Shown piece by piece: positions 47,201-60,186 of a DNA stretch of 64,000 nucleotides. The stretch is taken from contig CM031857.1 in NCBI GenBank assembly GCA_018697195.1, positions 98,217,674-98,281,673 of the forward strand, read 5' to 3'. This DNA is from Certhia americana (taxonomy: Eukaryota; Chordata; Aves; Passeriformes; Certhiidae). The notes beneath the pieces are model-generated. The model was not told the origin of the DNA. It made no database searches and worked only from the letters and a program-made list of their open reading frames with translations. Made by a program: the position numbers and the translations under genes. Numbering within the stretch: the first letter of the stretch is position 1; each line of letters begins with the position of its first letter.

Positions 47201-49534
47201 ATGTAGATTATTAACTAGATTAGATTTTTGGGTTTATATTTTTGTTGGCCTTCCCATCAGTCCAGTCTGTTCCAAGTTACTTGCTCAAACTGAAGCAGTC
47301 TGGTCTTCTGTTGCATGTGTCTTACCCTTAATGAAGTCTGTTTACTATCTGTCACAGCCTTGAGCTATGCTTATAAAGATCTTTCCCTCTGCCAGGCAAG
47401 TCACTTACAGGAATTTTAATTTGGTGTTTCATGTTCTCATGGATTCTCCATCTCCAAAAAAAAAGCGGCATTCTTTGTTGTTATCATCTCTGTTAGAAAA
47501 TCAGAAAAATCCATACCCCTGTGATTTCTTCTTTGACCTTACTCTTCAAAGATAGGCCAGCTCTTAAGATGCAGCATCATTTTTTGCTGAAGGGAATGTT
47601 TTTAACATCACTTATTTGTTTATGCTTTCCTTCACTTTCTCTTGGGCTTTATTTTTGTACCTTTAATAGCAAAAGAGCTCACTTTATATTTGTAGTCCAG
47701 GCTTTCTCAGAATATACAGACTGTGTATATCTCTGAATGGTCCAGCAGTTATCTAGATGGATGGTAGGTGTCTCAGTATTTGCTATAAAACTTAGGAACT
47801 GATACTTCCAACTGAGGGTAAGCCTCTGTGAGACTGTTGAATTACTGACTCGCAGTATAGCCACCACTCTTTCCCCAGGCACTGTGCCATCTCTGGTGAG
47901 CTGCCTCAAGAGCTGCCACAGCACTTGGTAAAGTCAAGAACCATAGATAATTTGTGTCAGTTAATTTTATGAAGTCCCACAGTGTGATCAAATGTGGATA
48001 TTAATTTAAAATATTTGAAAGTTAAAAAGGAAAGAAGCTCTACAAGCTCTATTAGCAGGGCTTGCTTCAATGTTTCAGACCATGTCTGTGTGGCTGATCA
48101 TTTAAACAATTTATGGCATGATATGGGGAGTTTTATACTGTTGTGTCAAAGGTGATGACAACAGTGTGAATACATCATCCATACATACTGCAAAGGAAAA
48201 ATCTCTGCAGTCTGGAGGGATAAGGTGTAGGTGTATCTTCAGAACAGCTTTATTTATAGTCTGTGCATCCTAAAGAAGACTAATTACTGGTAAGTTATGT
48301 TTATTTCTTAAAGACCAATCTCTATTCTCTATTCTACCTCTGGAATACAATAAAGGATAATGGGACAGCAGTCTGTATCAACAAAGATGGAATTATGCTT
48401 ATAATAATAAAACATATTACTGTTGTTTCATACTATAAACAGAGGATCAAAAGAAGATAGTTGCCTCTAACACAGTTGTGCAGAGAACTAACCACTACCC
48501 TCCCATTTTTATGTCATAATTTGATAATGTGCAACACTGAAATGTTACACCGTGGTAATTGTTTTTACAGTGTTTTTTGAGTTGCTATTCAGAGAGAAGA
48601 TATGTTTTTTAAATCCTTTTTGGCAGTACATTGCAAGATTCTCCCATGTTGCTCATGCCTTTCAAATGACAGCATGGGGTCAGAGTAAATGTCATCAACC
48701 ACTTTATCCTTGTAAAACTTCTTTTTCATGTGCTAAACTCTAAGTTTGTATATAGGACAGATTTGAAAATGGTGTATATAAGTATTATTGGTAACAACCG
48801 GAAGGCTCTGTGCTCCAGGGTTTGGTTTCAGTAGAAGTGCTGAGTTCCATAATATAAATAAGTCTTTTAGTTTCCCTGGAAGGAGGTGATCTTAGCACTT
48901 AATGGGAATGCCTTTTTCCTAATGGCCAAAGAGATCCCAAAGGATCTGGTTTTACTTTAAACCTTTATTGCCAATGAAATGGCCACAGATGCAGCTGAGG
49001 ATCCAATTTATCCCTGGGTTGGCAATGCAAACACCATGGATGCCTGAAGAATTCCCAATGTGTCATGTTGCTGAAATGGAGCATCCTGTCGTCCTCACAA
49101 CAATTTCTGGTATGAGATTTTCATGAATGGCTCAAAAAACTGGCAACCTTGAGAACACAGACCCCCAAGATCAAACTTCTCCAAGTGCATAAACCCAAGT
49201 TTACTTCTCCAGCTTATCTTGAACTGCTTTCTACAGTAAGAGGAGAAAACTGCTTGTGATCCCTCTCATAGTTTTAGTCCAAAGTCAGTATGTTTTGGTG
49301 GAAAGTTTTAATGTTTTCCAGCCCCACTGAATACCTTTTTTAGGGCTTCTGCTACAGGTCACTTCTACTAGCAAATAATTGGCACAAATGCAGTACAGCT
49401 AATTATACAGCTGAGTTTCTCCTGCCTAAAGCAGCCAGACATTGTAACTTAGTCAAGTTTCAACAAGTGTAATGCCTCTGAAACATTACTGCCTATAGAG
49501 TCTTGGGTTTATAAAAAATATTTTTGTGTGTCTC
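44298..49534. other. Intergenic, nothing supported
   Basis: AT-rich unique-looking sequence with many stops. The longest frame (118 codons at 47007-47363) has no recognisable domain, and no exon-like match to a known protein was seen. A weak L2/MIR-like scrap (AGAAGCTGAGGCACAAA, about 45270-45287) is too short to call. Confidence 0.75.
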
Positions 49535-50166
49535 TGTTGGCCGGCTGTTTTCCTGACCCTGAGAATGTACAATTTTGTTTTCCCCAGCCAGAGATCTTGA
49601 AACGGAAAGGCCATGAGTCGTCTCTTCTTATGTTTTCTTCATAGTTTATTATTTCTTATCATTACATTCTTCTCCTGCCCTGCAGAGATCTGTGCAGCAG
49701 GACACATTTAGGCACTCTCCCGAATACCAAATATCAAATTTTCCTGCCCTCAGGGTGGTGTGGATATTTATACTACAATCCACGTAATCAGTATTTATAA
49801 TACTTCTCCAATAACTATTATCCATGTTAGAAAGTTAGACTCCACTCTAAGCCAACTATAATGTGCCACCTCACTGCAGAACATAGAGGCAGATGAGGAA
49901 GAAGGAGGAAGCCCAAAAGCCATGTGGACCTCTCCATCTTGTCATCACCTGCTTACCATCCTAAAAACCCATCTATCTAAAATTATCACCCTGTGATAAA
50001 ACTACACACTATTCTACTACCTAATACACATTCTTGAAAACTCTGCTTCATTCCAGAGCCTAAAAGCCCTTTTTCCATGAACAAAGATTAAAACAACTGT
50101 TTGTCAGAGATCTTAAAATCTCTTAAACATGCAAAGAAATATTTCTCATAATTCCAGACTCCAACA
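49535..50166 (-). mobile_element. Solo ERV LTR, minus strand
   Basis: The 632-bp segment is bounded by TGTTGG (49535-49540) and CCAACA (50161-50166), perfect 6-bp inverted LTR ends. Read on the minus strand it has a TATA box, TATAAATA (49765-49772), followed about 120 bases later by AATAAA (49645-49650) and then about 110 bases to the end. This is the expected U3-R-U5 order. No internal retroviral sequence is attached on either side, so it is a solo LTR. I could not find a matching target-site duplication: the flanks are GTCTC and ATAGA. Confidence 0.82.
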
Positions 50167-52885
50167 ATAGAGGACACTACTTGGATTAGATACTTCAATA
50201 CAAGCTATTCATCATACTGATTTTTGGCTTTTTAAAACTGTGATTTCAGTTTTCTTTATTTCAGATAATTATATTTTGCACTTGAAAACCATGTCTTAAA
50301 AAGCAATGAATAAAGTATGTTTCTTATTAAGGATGCTTTTTTCTTCTCATTAGGGGTTTTATTTTTAAAAGCAGTTCCTACCTTCTAAAAAGTAAAATGT
50401 TTACTTTACAATCTTCTCCTTAAATACATGAAACTGAATATTAAAGACAATCTTCTTTAAATATATGGAAGAACTACAAGAGCAAGGCAGCAGTACATTC
50501 CTTGAGGAGTGAGGAAGGGTAAGTATTCACCAGAAAAAGTGAAGATGTGCCTTTCAACTGCTTTATTTATACACTGATAGGGTTTCAGGTAAAATATGGT
50601 GTCCAGGAAAAAAAAAAAAGCAACAAAGCAGACAACCTTTGCCTTGGAGATGCTTCTGTGGAGCTTCCTGCCAGCATGTCCTCCATAAAAGACAAAGTTG
50701 CATCCAGTGGCAAGGTTCAGGGACCTGCACCAAAACTTGAAGAATGTCATGAACAGCTTTGGATAACTCTTGTGTCTCTGTGGAGGCAGCCTGTTCAGCC
50801 CACATGGCTCTGCTTATGGCATGAAGGTAAGATTGCAATTTAAATTCTTTTTCGCATTTTAGAAAGTCAATTTCAAAGCTGCTGTTCTCCTTTCTGATTG
50901 AATTTCTCTTTCCAATCTTACTGATCTAAAGAAAAATAGTTTTCAATGCTTTTTCTCTCTTCTCTTGCTGTGTGAAAGACCACATAAATGAGTAAATTAA
51001 CCACTAGATGATGAAAAAACCCCGATTCTACACAAAGGCTTGTCTTGCATGTAAAACAATGTATCAATACAGTTAGTATAGATTTGAGGTCCCCTATAAC
51101 AATTGCAGTCATTAAAAGTTTTAAAAAGAAACTTAATTTTTTGTAACTGAGTTGCCTGCTGACAACTTACTTAAATGATATTGGAAGGTACTGTAGTCTA
51201 GCTTTTTTTATTTGCTGCTTTTAAAGCTTTATTTTTCCTCCCCTGCTTATTCCAAAATTCAGGAAAATGCAGTTTTCTTTGCAAAGCTTGAAAAGGAATC
51301 TAATTTAAAATTGTGTTAGTCTTCCCAAATGTCCTTATTTGTACTTCACAAGTTACACATTAATAGATTGGGAGTCTTTTTCCTTGCAGAAAAATTTACA
51401 CTGTTTATATCTCTTATGTCAATAGGACCTTTGCATTGAAAGGTACCTTCTTCTAGCTGAGTCTGTGTTTTCTCAGTGCAGACAGGTAGGCTCAAGACCC
51501 ATCTTAAAAGCACTTGGGGTTTTGATGGGCTTTCTTTGTAGACAGCTGTTCCAGGACATTGCTGCTTTTAACTTCTCATCAAAGTCTCAAATAAAAAGCT
51601 AGTTCTAATACATTTTTTATTTAAATAGTTCTGTTACTGGTGCTTGTACATCAAATTCCAGATGAGATCTGACCCATTTTTATATAGTGGTAATATTTCT
51701 TGTCTATCTGAGGAAAATTTCTTGTCTGACTTACCACAGGACGCCTTTTACCCTTCATGCCTGAAGCACACTGGTGGCTTAGAGTCACTCTATGAATTAC
51801 TGATATGCTCAGTTCTTTCTCCTTAATCAATTAAAACTGATGAACTCCTAAGTTACCATGGACTTTTTTTCCTTTCCCCAGGGCAGAATTCATCTTGCTT
51901 GACTCTGGTTGTCTAAATGCTGGGTATCAGGTATAAATCACAGAAACACTCTGCAGTCAGTGCAGGGAGAGGAACAGACATCTCCAGAGGCACATTCAAA
52001 GATGTCTGGGATAAATCACCTCCTGGATGTGTTTTTATTCTCTTTCCACTGACACTGTAGAGAGCCTAGACAACCAGCTTGTCTCAGTGTTGAATATAGG
52101 AAGACAAGGATTTCTGCTCCCCTCTGCCCCCCCTTTCTCTTCACACTGTTTTAAATTTTAACTCACATCAATTAGCATTTTTCAAGGTCATCTACTTCTC
52201 ACTTTTTCTACTGACATCTGATCATCACTGAATTGATGATGCTTCCTATCTTTGTGTCAATTAAGTGCTTTGAAAGGTACAAAGGACTCCACAAAAAATG
52301 CATTTAAATCAGGGGATGTGCAGCTTTTCCCAGTATGTATGATGATGGATGTTGTTTAGCCAGTTAGAACACATCTCCCAGCTTTTAAGAATTTTTTCCT
52401 TGTTTGCCTTATTTATGCTTGCATTTTTAAATTTTTGCTTACAACATTTTAATGCACTCCGAAAATCTAGGGGAAACTCCAAAGCTACTGGAGACATTTG
52501 TGTGATTATTTATCATAATTTTCATGCTAAGTTCATATGAAATTGGTCTCTTTTGTTTGATTATCCTTCTGATTTAAAGCTTATCAGAGTATTAATTCCA
52601 CCAAAGGTGCTTAAAACTGAAGTTACATCTCACTTCAGCAATGAACAGTAAGAAATAGTTCCAGAACTAGTAATGTTAAAGATATTCTTTGAGTTGCTAG
52701 GACTGTATTCTGGTGCTTAAATGCTTTGAGGTTCTTGAATGAAAATGTCTTTTGCTGGATCATTAGCAGAATATGCAGCATGATTATTGAAAGAGGAAAA
52801 ATTAGGATTAATTTAAATGACTGGAGATGTTTTTATCAGAAGTTTTAAAATGTGAGCTAGTCATGCTGGTCTCCCTTTGAACTGG
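50167..52885. other. Intergenic, nothing supported
   Basis: AT-rich. The overlapping frames of about 98 codons at 50457-50843 on both strands have no recognised domain. No repeat family identified. Confidence 0.7.
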
Positions 52886-52981
52886 AGAGAAATAGGCACT
52901 CCTGGATGCTATTCATATCACTGGAAAGTAAATACCAAAAATAGGTAAGTGAATTCATGTCTAAAAAATGCCCATTTCTCT
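52886..52981. repeat. Unidentified hairpin element, copy 2
   Basis: Arms AGAGAAATAGGCA (52886-52898) and TGCCCATTTCTCT (52969-52981) pair with one mismatch, which would be a G-U wobble in RNA, around a 70-base spacer containing ACCAAAAATAGGT. Similarity with copy 1 (29298-29394) appears to continue a little outside the right arm. Confidence 0.75.
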
Positions 52982-55900
52982 CTGATAAATTATTGAGGAA
53001 GTCTAAGGCTGACCAGCTCAAATGTTCATGCTTGCCTTGTAGATGCCTTAAGTTGTTTATTTTTAATGCCAGCAAATGGAAAAACCCATCTGAGAAATTA
53101 TAAGGGTATTGAATTTCATCAGTTCAGGTGGTCTATGAAGCTTTCTACATTTTCCTTTTTTTGTTGTTGAATTTTTTTTGTTTTGGTTTGGGTTTTTTCT
53201 TTGCTTGTTTACATTTATCATTATAATGTTTTTGCTTTCTTCTTTTATGTCATGGTATCCTGTTAGCCCTTTTGAAAAGCATATTTAAGCCAGTAGAGGA
53301 CAACATGGAAGAATAACTTTGATAATACTCCACAACCTGGTGTTGTGGATTATGGCACCATCATGTCTGTACTTACTTGGTTTGGGATGTACCAGCCTTC
53401 CCAGTCTCTCTGAATGCTCAGGGACCAGCACTGTCTGCCAGAACTCCTGTACACATGCACTGGCCTCCCTAAGCCCTTTGTACTACCAGTACTGGACATA
53501 AAGCAATGAGCTCTGACAGCCTGAAAAGAAATGTCTAAGTTCTATATAAATCTCAATAATTTATTTTGCATCAAACTTTAATAGCAGTGATTAACAGCAC
53601 TTCATAATTGTTCACAGTTTATCAATAGATCTTCCTGAATTCTCATTAGTATTTGTATAGAAATTACATAAATGGTATTTTTCAAGATTTAGAGTGGGTA
53701 GAATTCCCAGCTATACTTTTCTCATAGTTCTAAATCCCATATCAAGTAAATTGCAGGTCAGTATAATGAATTTCAGAAAAAAGGCAGATGGAGAATGTGA
53801 AACATAATTTCAGGAATAATGCCATAGTTATAAATGAAAAGTCAAAAGACTTTCTCTTTACTTAGACAAATGCCATGTTTTTACTTTGAGCATATGTTGT
53901 TATTTCCTCAGAGGTGCACAAAATCCTTGTGTAGTTCTTACATTCTAATTCAAAAGGCCAAGGTTTTCTACAAATGAATCTCACAATCTCAGATGGACCA
54001 TTTTAGGGGATTGTAACAGCTGTTTGTTTACATTTATTGTTTAGGATGCACATCAATTTCCATGAGACTACTCACACTGCATATTCACAGCTTTCATTGT
54101 ATCTCTTTTTTGTTCAAATTCGCCAAGTATGGTCTCTGTCTGAAGATTAAACTGGTTTAAAAGCAGTGAGTTTGTTGACAGAGCAAAGTACATTTTGATG
54201 ACTTTAAAATATTCTGCCAACACTTCAGAAAAGAACTCCTTCCACCAAAAGCAATCCAGCTCTCTTCACTCTTTGCTTTGAATGTGCATCATCGGTGATG
54301 TCAGTGGAACTCTAGTAAAACTGTTGTTAATTAACTTATGTCCCTTCTTGTGGTGCTGCAGAATAAAAGCACAAAATGTTGTAGGAGCAACCTGAAGAGC
54401 AAACATTAGTTTGTTTGTTTCCTTATTAATAATTTATCATGAAATGTTGTCAAATTCTCCCAACCTATGATGACATTCCTAGGACTGGACCCCATCCATC
54501 TTGCCCCATCCTGATCATTACAATACACGAGTTACTGAGAATTGCTCCTGCAAACACTTCTCGACCCAGCATGAATTCAGATTTAGTTGGCAACTTAGAA
54601 TAACAGTGTCCTCTTGAATATACCTTTGCAAAAATGAAAAAAAAAAAAAAAAAAAAGAGAGGCTGCAAATCTAAAATGAAATTAATTTAAATTAAATTGA
54701 AATTTTATGAGCTGTCCTGCAAATAAACAGTTAGAGCATAATAGTGGTTCTTGTATGAAGATCAGAAAGTAAAACAGACCAAAAATCACCCAAACCTTAG
54801 TTCCTCCTCCTACTCTTTTCAAGAACAGAAAAACCCTGTATGGAATAAACATTGAAAAATTGATATTATTTCAATGTCCTTATCTTATTAAGGCTTTGTG
54901 TGTGGATAATTGTTCCTTTAATTTAAAACAATGGCCAGCACTTGCCTCTTTAGGTATCCCCATGTGTTCATTTGACTTACTGAAAAGTATTGACACTGAG
55001 ACTTGTTTTACATCAGGTAAAAACAGAGACTTTTTGCTCTTGTGCTCTTCAGGCAGAATCTATAGAGAATGCTGTGAGCCATCCTAAAAACAGCAAAATG
55101 CCAAGCTTCTCTGACAAAGAGCAGAATCCCATTATGTACAGCCATATCTGGGTACTGCCGCCTTCACATATCTTTGCTTTCTACATTCCTGTTTCTTATA
55201 TCACTGTATAAGATGTATAAGATAAACCTAGTGCCTGTCCTTTGAGTAGGAGTGCTGTGGAAATCATGCATGTGGGAAACAGCCACATAAATTTTGCAGA
55301 GGCAGGAAGGTTTAATTTTGAAATGTCACAACTTTTGAGTGTTTGACCTATGACCTTTCCTGACTTTTTAAAGCAATTTCCTAGTTAGAAACCCCAAACA
55401 AATCTCTTTGCATGCTACCTTGATATTCACATTGGTTTTGTGCCTGTTCCTCCTGGTTCTGCAACCTCATTCCCTGCAGAGCTAGAAACCTCTTTTTTAT
55501 TACCAGGTCAAAACAATATTAGCTTTTGTTACAACTGGGGCCTTTTAAACGGTTCTTTCAATCTATGATAGCATCTTTCCACTTCCAATAGAGTCATGTT
55601 CTCTCTGCAAATCAGCAAACTCTTTAACCATTTTTATCCAGGAGATTCTTTATAATCTGCTTAATCCGGCCTTTGATAATCATCTGTCTCTTCTCTGCTG
55701 ATGGTACCTCATGTCTACATGCTATCATCACAGTTACATTTTTCAGTACATCAGTAGCTCTTAATCATTCTGGCCCTGATCACTGCCAGTGGTTGAGGTT
55801 GTTACCATTACCTGTTGACACTACACTTTTATCACATTTCTATCACTCCTAGTCCTGAAGGGTATTTGATTTTTCCTAAATGTTATCCTCACCAAACCAA

Positions 55901-58900
55901 ACAATACAACATAAAAAACACTGACAGAATCACAGTGCTATAAAAATGTTGTGAAATGTGGAGTTCACTTGGTCTGAAGGAGTGAAGAGTGAAAATTTCA
56001 TTTAATGAAAAGTTTAGTACAGTTATAATTTAGATTCATTTTGTAACTGAGTTAGAGTTTAGTTGTACTTGAGACCCAAGAACAGGAATGCCAAACAGCT
56101 GTTCTAGGCCAAGTGAGAAAGTCACTTAGCTGTAGATGTAACTTGTCATGAGAATAATATTGATTGTGCTTTTAAGCTGGGGCATTTATGTTTCACAAAT
56201 GGCAAAGAAATAGAACAATTAAGCCCATAAACCAAAACCCCTTCAAACACATGAATAGCTTTCAAGCTATTTCAGTGTTCAAAAGAAAAACAAAGAGGTT
56301 AGGCACTTCTCAAAGAATTGGACTTCCCCTACAATGTATCAAAGCCCAGTCAAGCAAGCAGAGATGGGGAGGAATGGTGACATAGATTAGAAGATATCTG
56401 AAATCCCAAAGGGAAAGTACCCAGAGGAAACAGAAAAAGAACACAAGCATCCTAGTAGCAAGGAAGGTTGTCACTCCTTGTTCTTAAAACCAGCACAGAC
56501 CAGGAGCCTAGCCAGTCCGAGCAAAGCAAAAGTATTCAATACAAAGTTGGGGGTTTTCCCAAGCAGATGAAACACTGGCAAACCTTGGAGGTGGGAAAAG
56601 CACACAAAACTAAAAGGTGGTATGAGAACTTCAGACATGGAGTTGGTAACTCAGTACCATTGGAATCTCTTTGCATCATTGAATTATGTGGCCTATCCAA
56701 GTAGAATATCTACATTTTCCAAGCATGATGGGAAAGCAAGTGTTACATAAAACCATGTACCTTTTTTCCATTAAAAAGTGTGAACTAAGACTAGAGCATA
56801 GGTTGAGGCAGGGATAGACACTGTGTTCAGATAGAATGATCTAGGGTACTCCAACATCTCTGCTGTATTACAGCAGTGTTACCAGAGAGCAGGGGCTACT
56901 GGATAGTGACTGTCAATAAAAAGTAGCTTTGAAGAGATGCATTTTTAATTTTATTTTTTTATTCATTAAAAGGTCACCAGGAGATAGCACAGTGTTTTAA
57001 AGTAATACTGAGACTTTTATTTCATTCTCCTAGCCAAACTCTTTGTTTTAGTTCCCTTATACACATATACCCTGCAAGTAGAATTGGAAAGAGACTGTGT
57101 GGACAATTCTTCACAAGAAAAATAGAATTCTTCAAACAGTCATGCATTTAAGAAAGAGATATTGAAGCAATAAATGAAAAATATGGGGGGTTTATGTCTG
57201 CTAGATCAGGTAATATTAAAGCCAGATAGCTTCTTATTACAGTTAGTCTACCATCTTTAGATTTCAATTGGGGGAGAAAGAAGAAAGTGCAGTTGTTTAG
57301 AAATATTTCTAATATCACTTCAGGTCTTCCAGCAATCAAAATGAAATCAAATATTTGAGTACATACATTTTTCTCTTTTCTGTGCTTTTATTTAGAGCAT
57401 GAGAAGAAATTAAATGGAAATGGGAACAAATAATGAAAGATAATACAAAGTGTAAAATGACTAAAAGAAAAAAAAAAAGCAGTAAGAAAAAGATATCTTG
57501 TATCCACCTTGAAATATTCTATGCTCTTTGTTGTAAAAGTGAATAGATATTTCTTTGGATTTCCAAAGTGCATGTTTGTGCCTCTAGTTGTAAATAAGTT
57601 TTTCCAAAACACTGGAAAACAAAGGTGTGCTATTCTACAGTCTCATCAATTGTGTAGGTCCATAAGGTCTATTAAGCACTTCAGTTGGGAAGTTAAAATA
57701 AAAGCTGATTCTTTACTTGAATATTTGTTTCACTGCTCCCATCTTAAATTTTACCTACCTGGTTCACAAAAAGGGAAAACACTTAAGCTCTGTTGTTATT
57801 TTCTGTGTATACAGGTCACACTAATGGATTGCTGCAATATCACTCATCTCGAAAGGTACTCCATCAGATCTGTAGAGGGACTTTATAAGTCATAGTACAT
57901 GAATTTGAAAATTCAGTTTTTTCAAGACTTTTTTTAAAGAAGGGAAATTCACTCTAACTGGCAAATGCATCTTATCTCTGACATACTCAGATTTGATACT
58001 TAAATCATGACATGACTTTTAACAAAAAGCACACAAGAACTAAGGAAAGTAAATTTTAAAAATTATTTTGGGTATAGTTATGTAAAAAATAAATCTCTGG
58101 TGATAGAAGATTAGAAAATAGAGGTTAGGTTTTGAAAAGACACAAAAATCTAAAGTTAAATTGTGGTGCCACTTTCAATTATCTTTTCTCATTCCACATT
58201 ATCTAAGGCAACTCAGGAAAAGTAGATGCTGCTCCAGTTTAAACAGGTTATCATGTCTTGTGGAATATATTTAGTGGCTTTATTGACATCTCCTGAGTGT
58301 AGGTAGGGGGAGAGCAATTAATAATTCTGGAATATATCCTAATTAATTTTAAAATTAATATTCTTGACTGTTTTTTTCTGTACAAGCCCTCAATCAATAT
58401 TTGATAGCCTGGTATTTTTAGTGGTTTGTTTACATTACAGTAGTCTTGTCCCAGTCTGTCACTTTAAGCTTTTCAATTATTTTCAGAATCTCAGATAAGC
58501 TTAACTGAAAGACCTAATCTTTTAGTTCATGTCTTCATTAAAGATGTCATCAAAATCAATCCTTCATTAACATCTGTTGAACAAGGCCAATGCTGCTAGA
58601 GAAATTCTGCTACATCCCCAGCCAGTGTGAATCAAATCCTTAATGAGACTATCTTCTGATTGCTAATGTCTCCTTATTAGCAAATGAATGAAAGAAAAAT
58701 TAATCTTAGGACCTTATCAGGTTAAACAAGCAAATCAGAAGGGGCTTATTTATTTTTGTTCCAAGAGCAAGATCAAAAGAAAAAACACATGAATCACTTA
58801 AGGAAAATCCCAGAAATAGTACTGTGTATGCAACTTATGGGAGTGACAGGAAGATGTGAAGATTCTCAAAACTCTAAACCTGTTCAGAAACAGATTCTAG

Positions 58901-60071
58901 CATCTGTTTGGTATCAGCCTAAATGGAGATGAAGTGGAAAGCAAATATTTAATACGAGCCTCTGAATCTCACAATAAATACAACCATTTGCTACAGATAA
59001 GTTTAACTGAATATACCTTTAGAAATGTGGGATGAACTGGCTCTGCTTAATAGTTTTGCTGCTTATTCTACTGCCACTTATGGACCAAAAGAGCCTCATA
59101 CTAAATTTATGGATGCATCTTGTCACAGAGCAAGGCAAGGAGATTTGGTTGTTGTATCCATTTATTTTTAAACAGAACTCCAACTAAGTTGGTTTTCTGT
59201 TAACATTCAGTGTGACATTTATCAGATTAATACTAATCATTTCACCTTCACTTTATAGGCAACAGAAAAACAATGGGTGATTCTGCAGCAGAATTTCTCT
59301 CACCTTAAAGAAAATATATAAAAGAAGCCAGTTTATTTGTGCTTAAGAAATGCTGTTTTTTTTTTTTTTTTCTCCACCCCCCTCTCACAGTGTAGGGAGA
59401 CTGGGATGCTAGTACAATTATAGAAGTCTAGTTTGTAAAGGTATAGATGTTGATGGGAAGAATCCTGATAGTAATAGAGATTGCTTCTCATTTGCAGGAA
59501 TTACATTGCTTAATATCCCAGTTTTATTTGAATGGGCACATCTTGAAATCTTTGGCTGCAGCTCAGCTTTTATGGAGTTTTCAGATCTAGGAGGTCAGGA
59601 AGAAAATCTTATATTACAGGTAATAGCAGAAACTGAAGGCCTTTAAAATGCGAGAAAACATAAAAATCAAAAAAAGGAAAACAGAAGAGTAGGATTCACT
59701 TGCAAAGTTTTGTTCAATGTTGTTACAGGCCATTATACAGATGTTACTCTCTGCTTTGGGCATCTATTACATATTTGAGTTTAATTCATGAAGTTGTGCA
59801 GATTTAAATATAATTATTCACAACCCTTGAGTACTTCTACTAACTTCAAGAACTCAACATAATCCTATCATTTCAGTGCCTCCTGTCTTGCAGTGCTCAT
59901 TTTTCTAGCTTTATTTCAGTTTCTATTTTTAAGTGCCCAGGCATAAGTTCATGAGGCCAAATTCAGTAGAAAATGACTGAGTCCATTCTGGAGTATTTTA
60001 GTCAGAAGTGGCATTTCTCATTGGCTGTGCTAAACACTTCTTCACAGGTCTTTGTTAGTGAAAGCTGTGAC

Positions 60072-60186
60072 CAAAAAACAAACAAAAAATCCCCCCTAAA
60101 ACAGAAACAACCATAAACAAACAGACCCCAATCCCAAAAACCAAAACCAAACCAAACAAAGAAGGAAAAACAAAAAAAAAAAAACC
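60072..60186. repeat. A/C-rich low-complexity tract
   Basis: Irregular CAAAA and CCAAAC units, similar in character to the tract near 63550. The 90-codon minus-strand frame across it is an artefact. Confidence 0.93.

Noticed and set aside
50457..50843. Overlapping frames of about 91-98 codons on both strands
   Set aside because: Overlap on both strands with no domain suggests chance; no splice or poly(A) signals support either.
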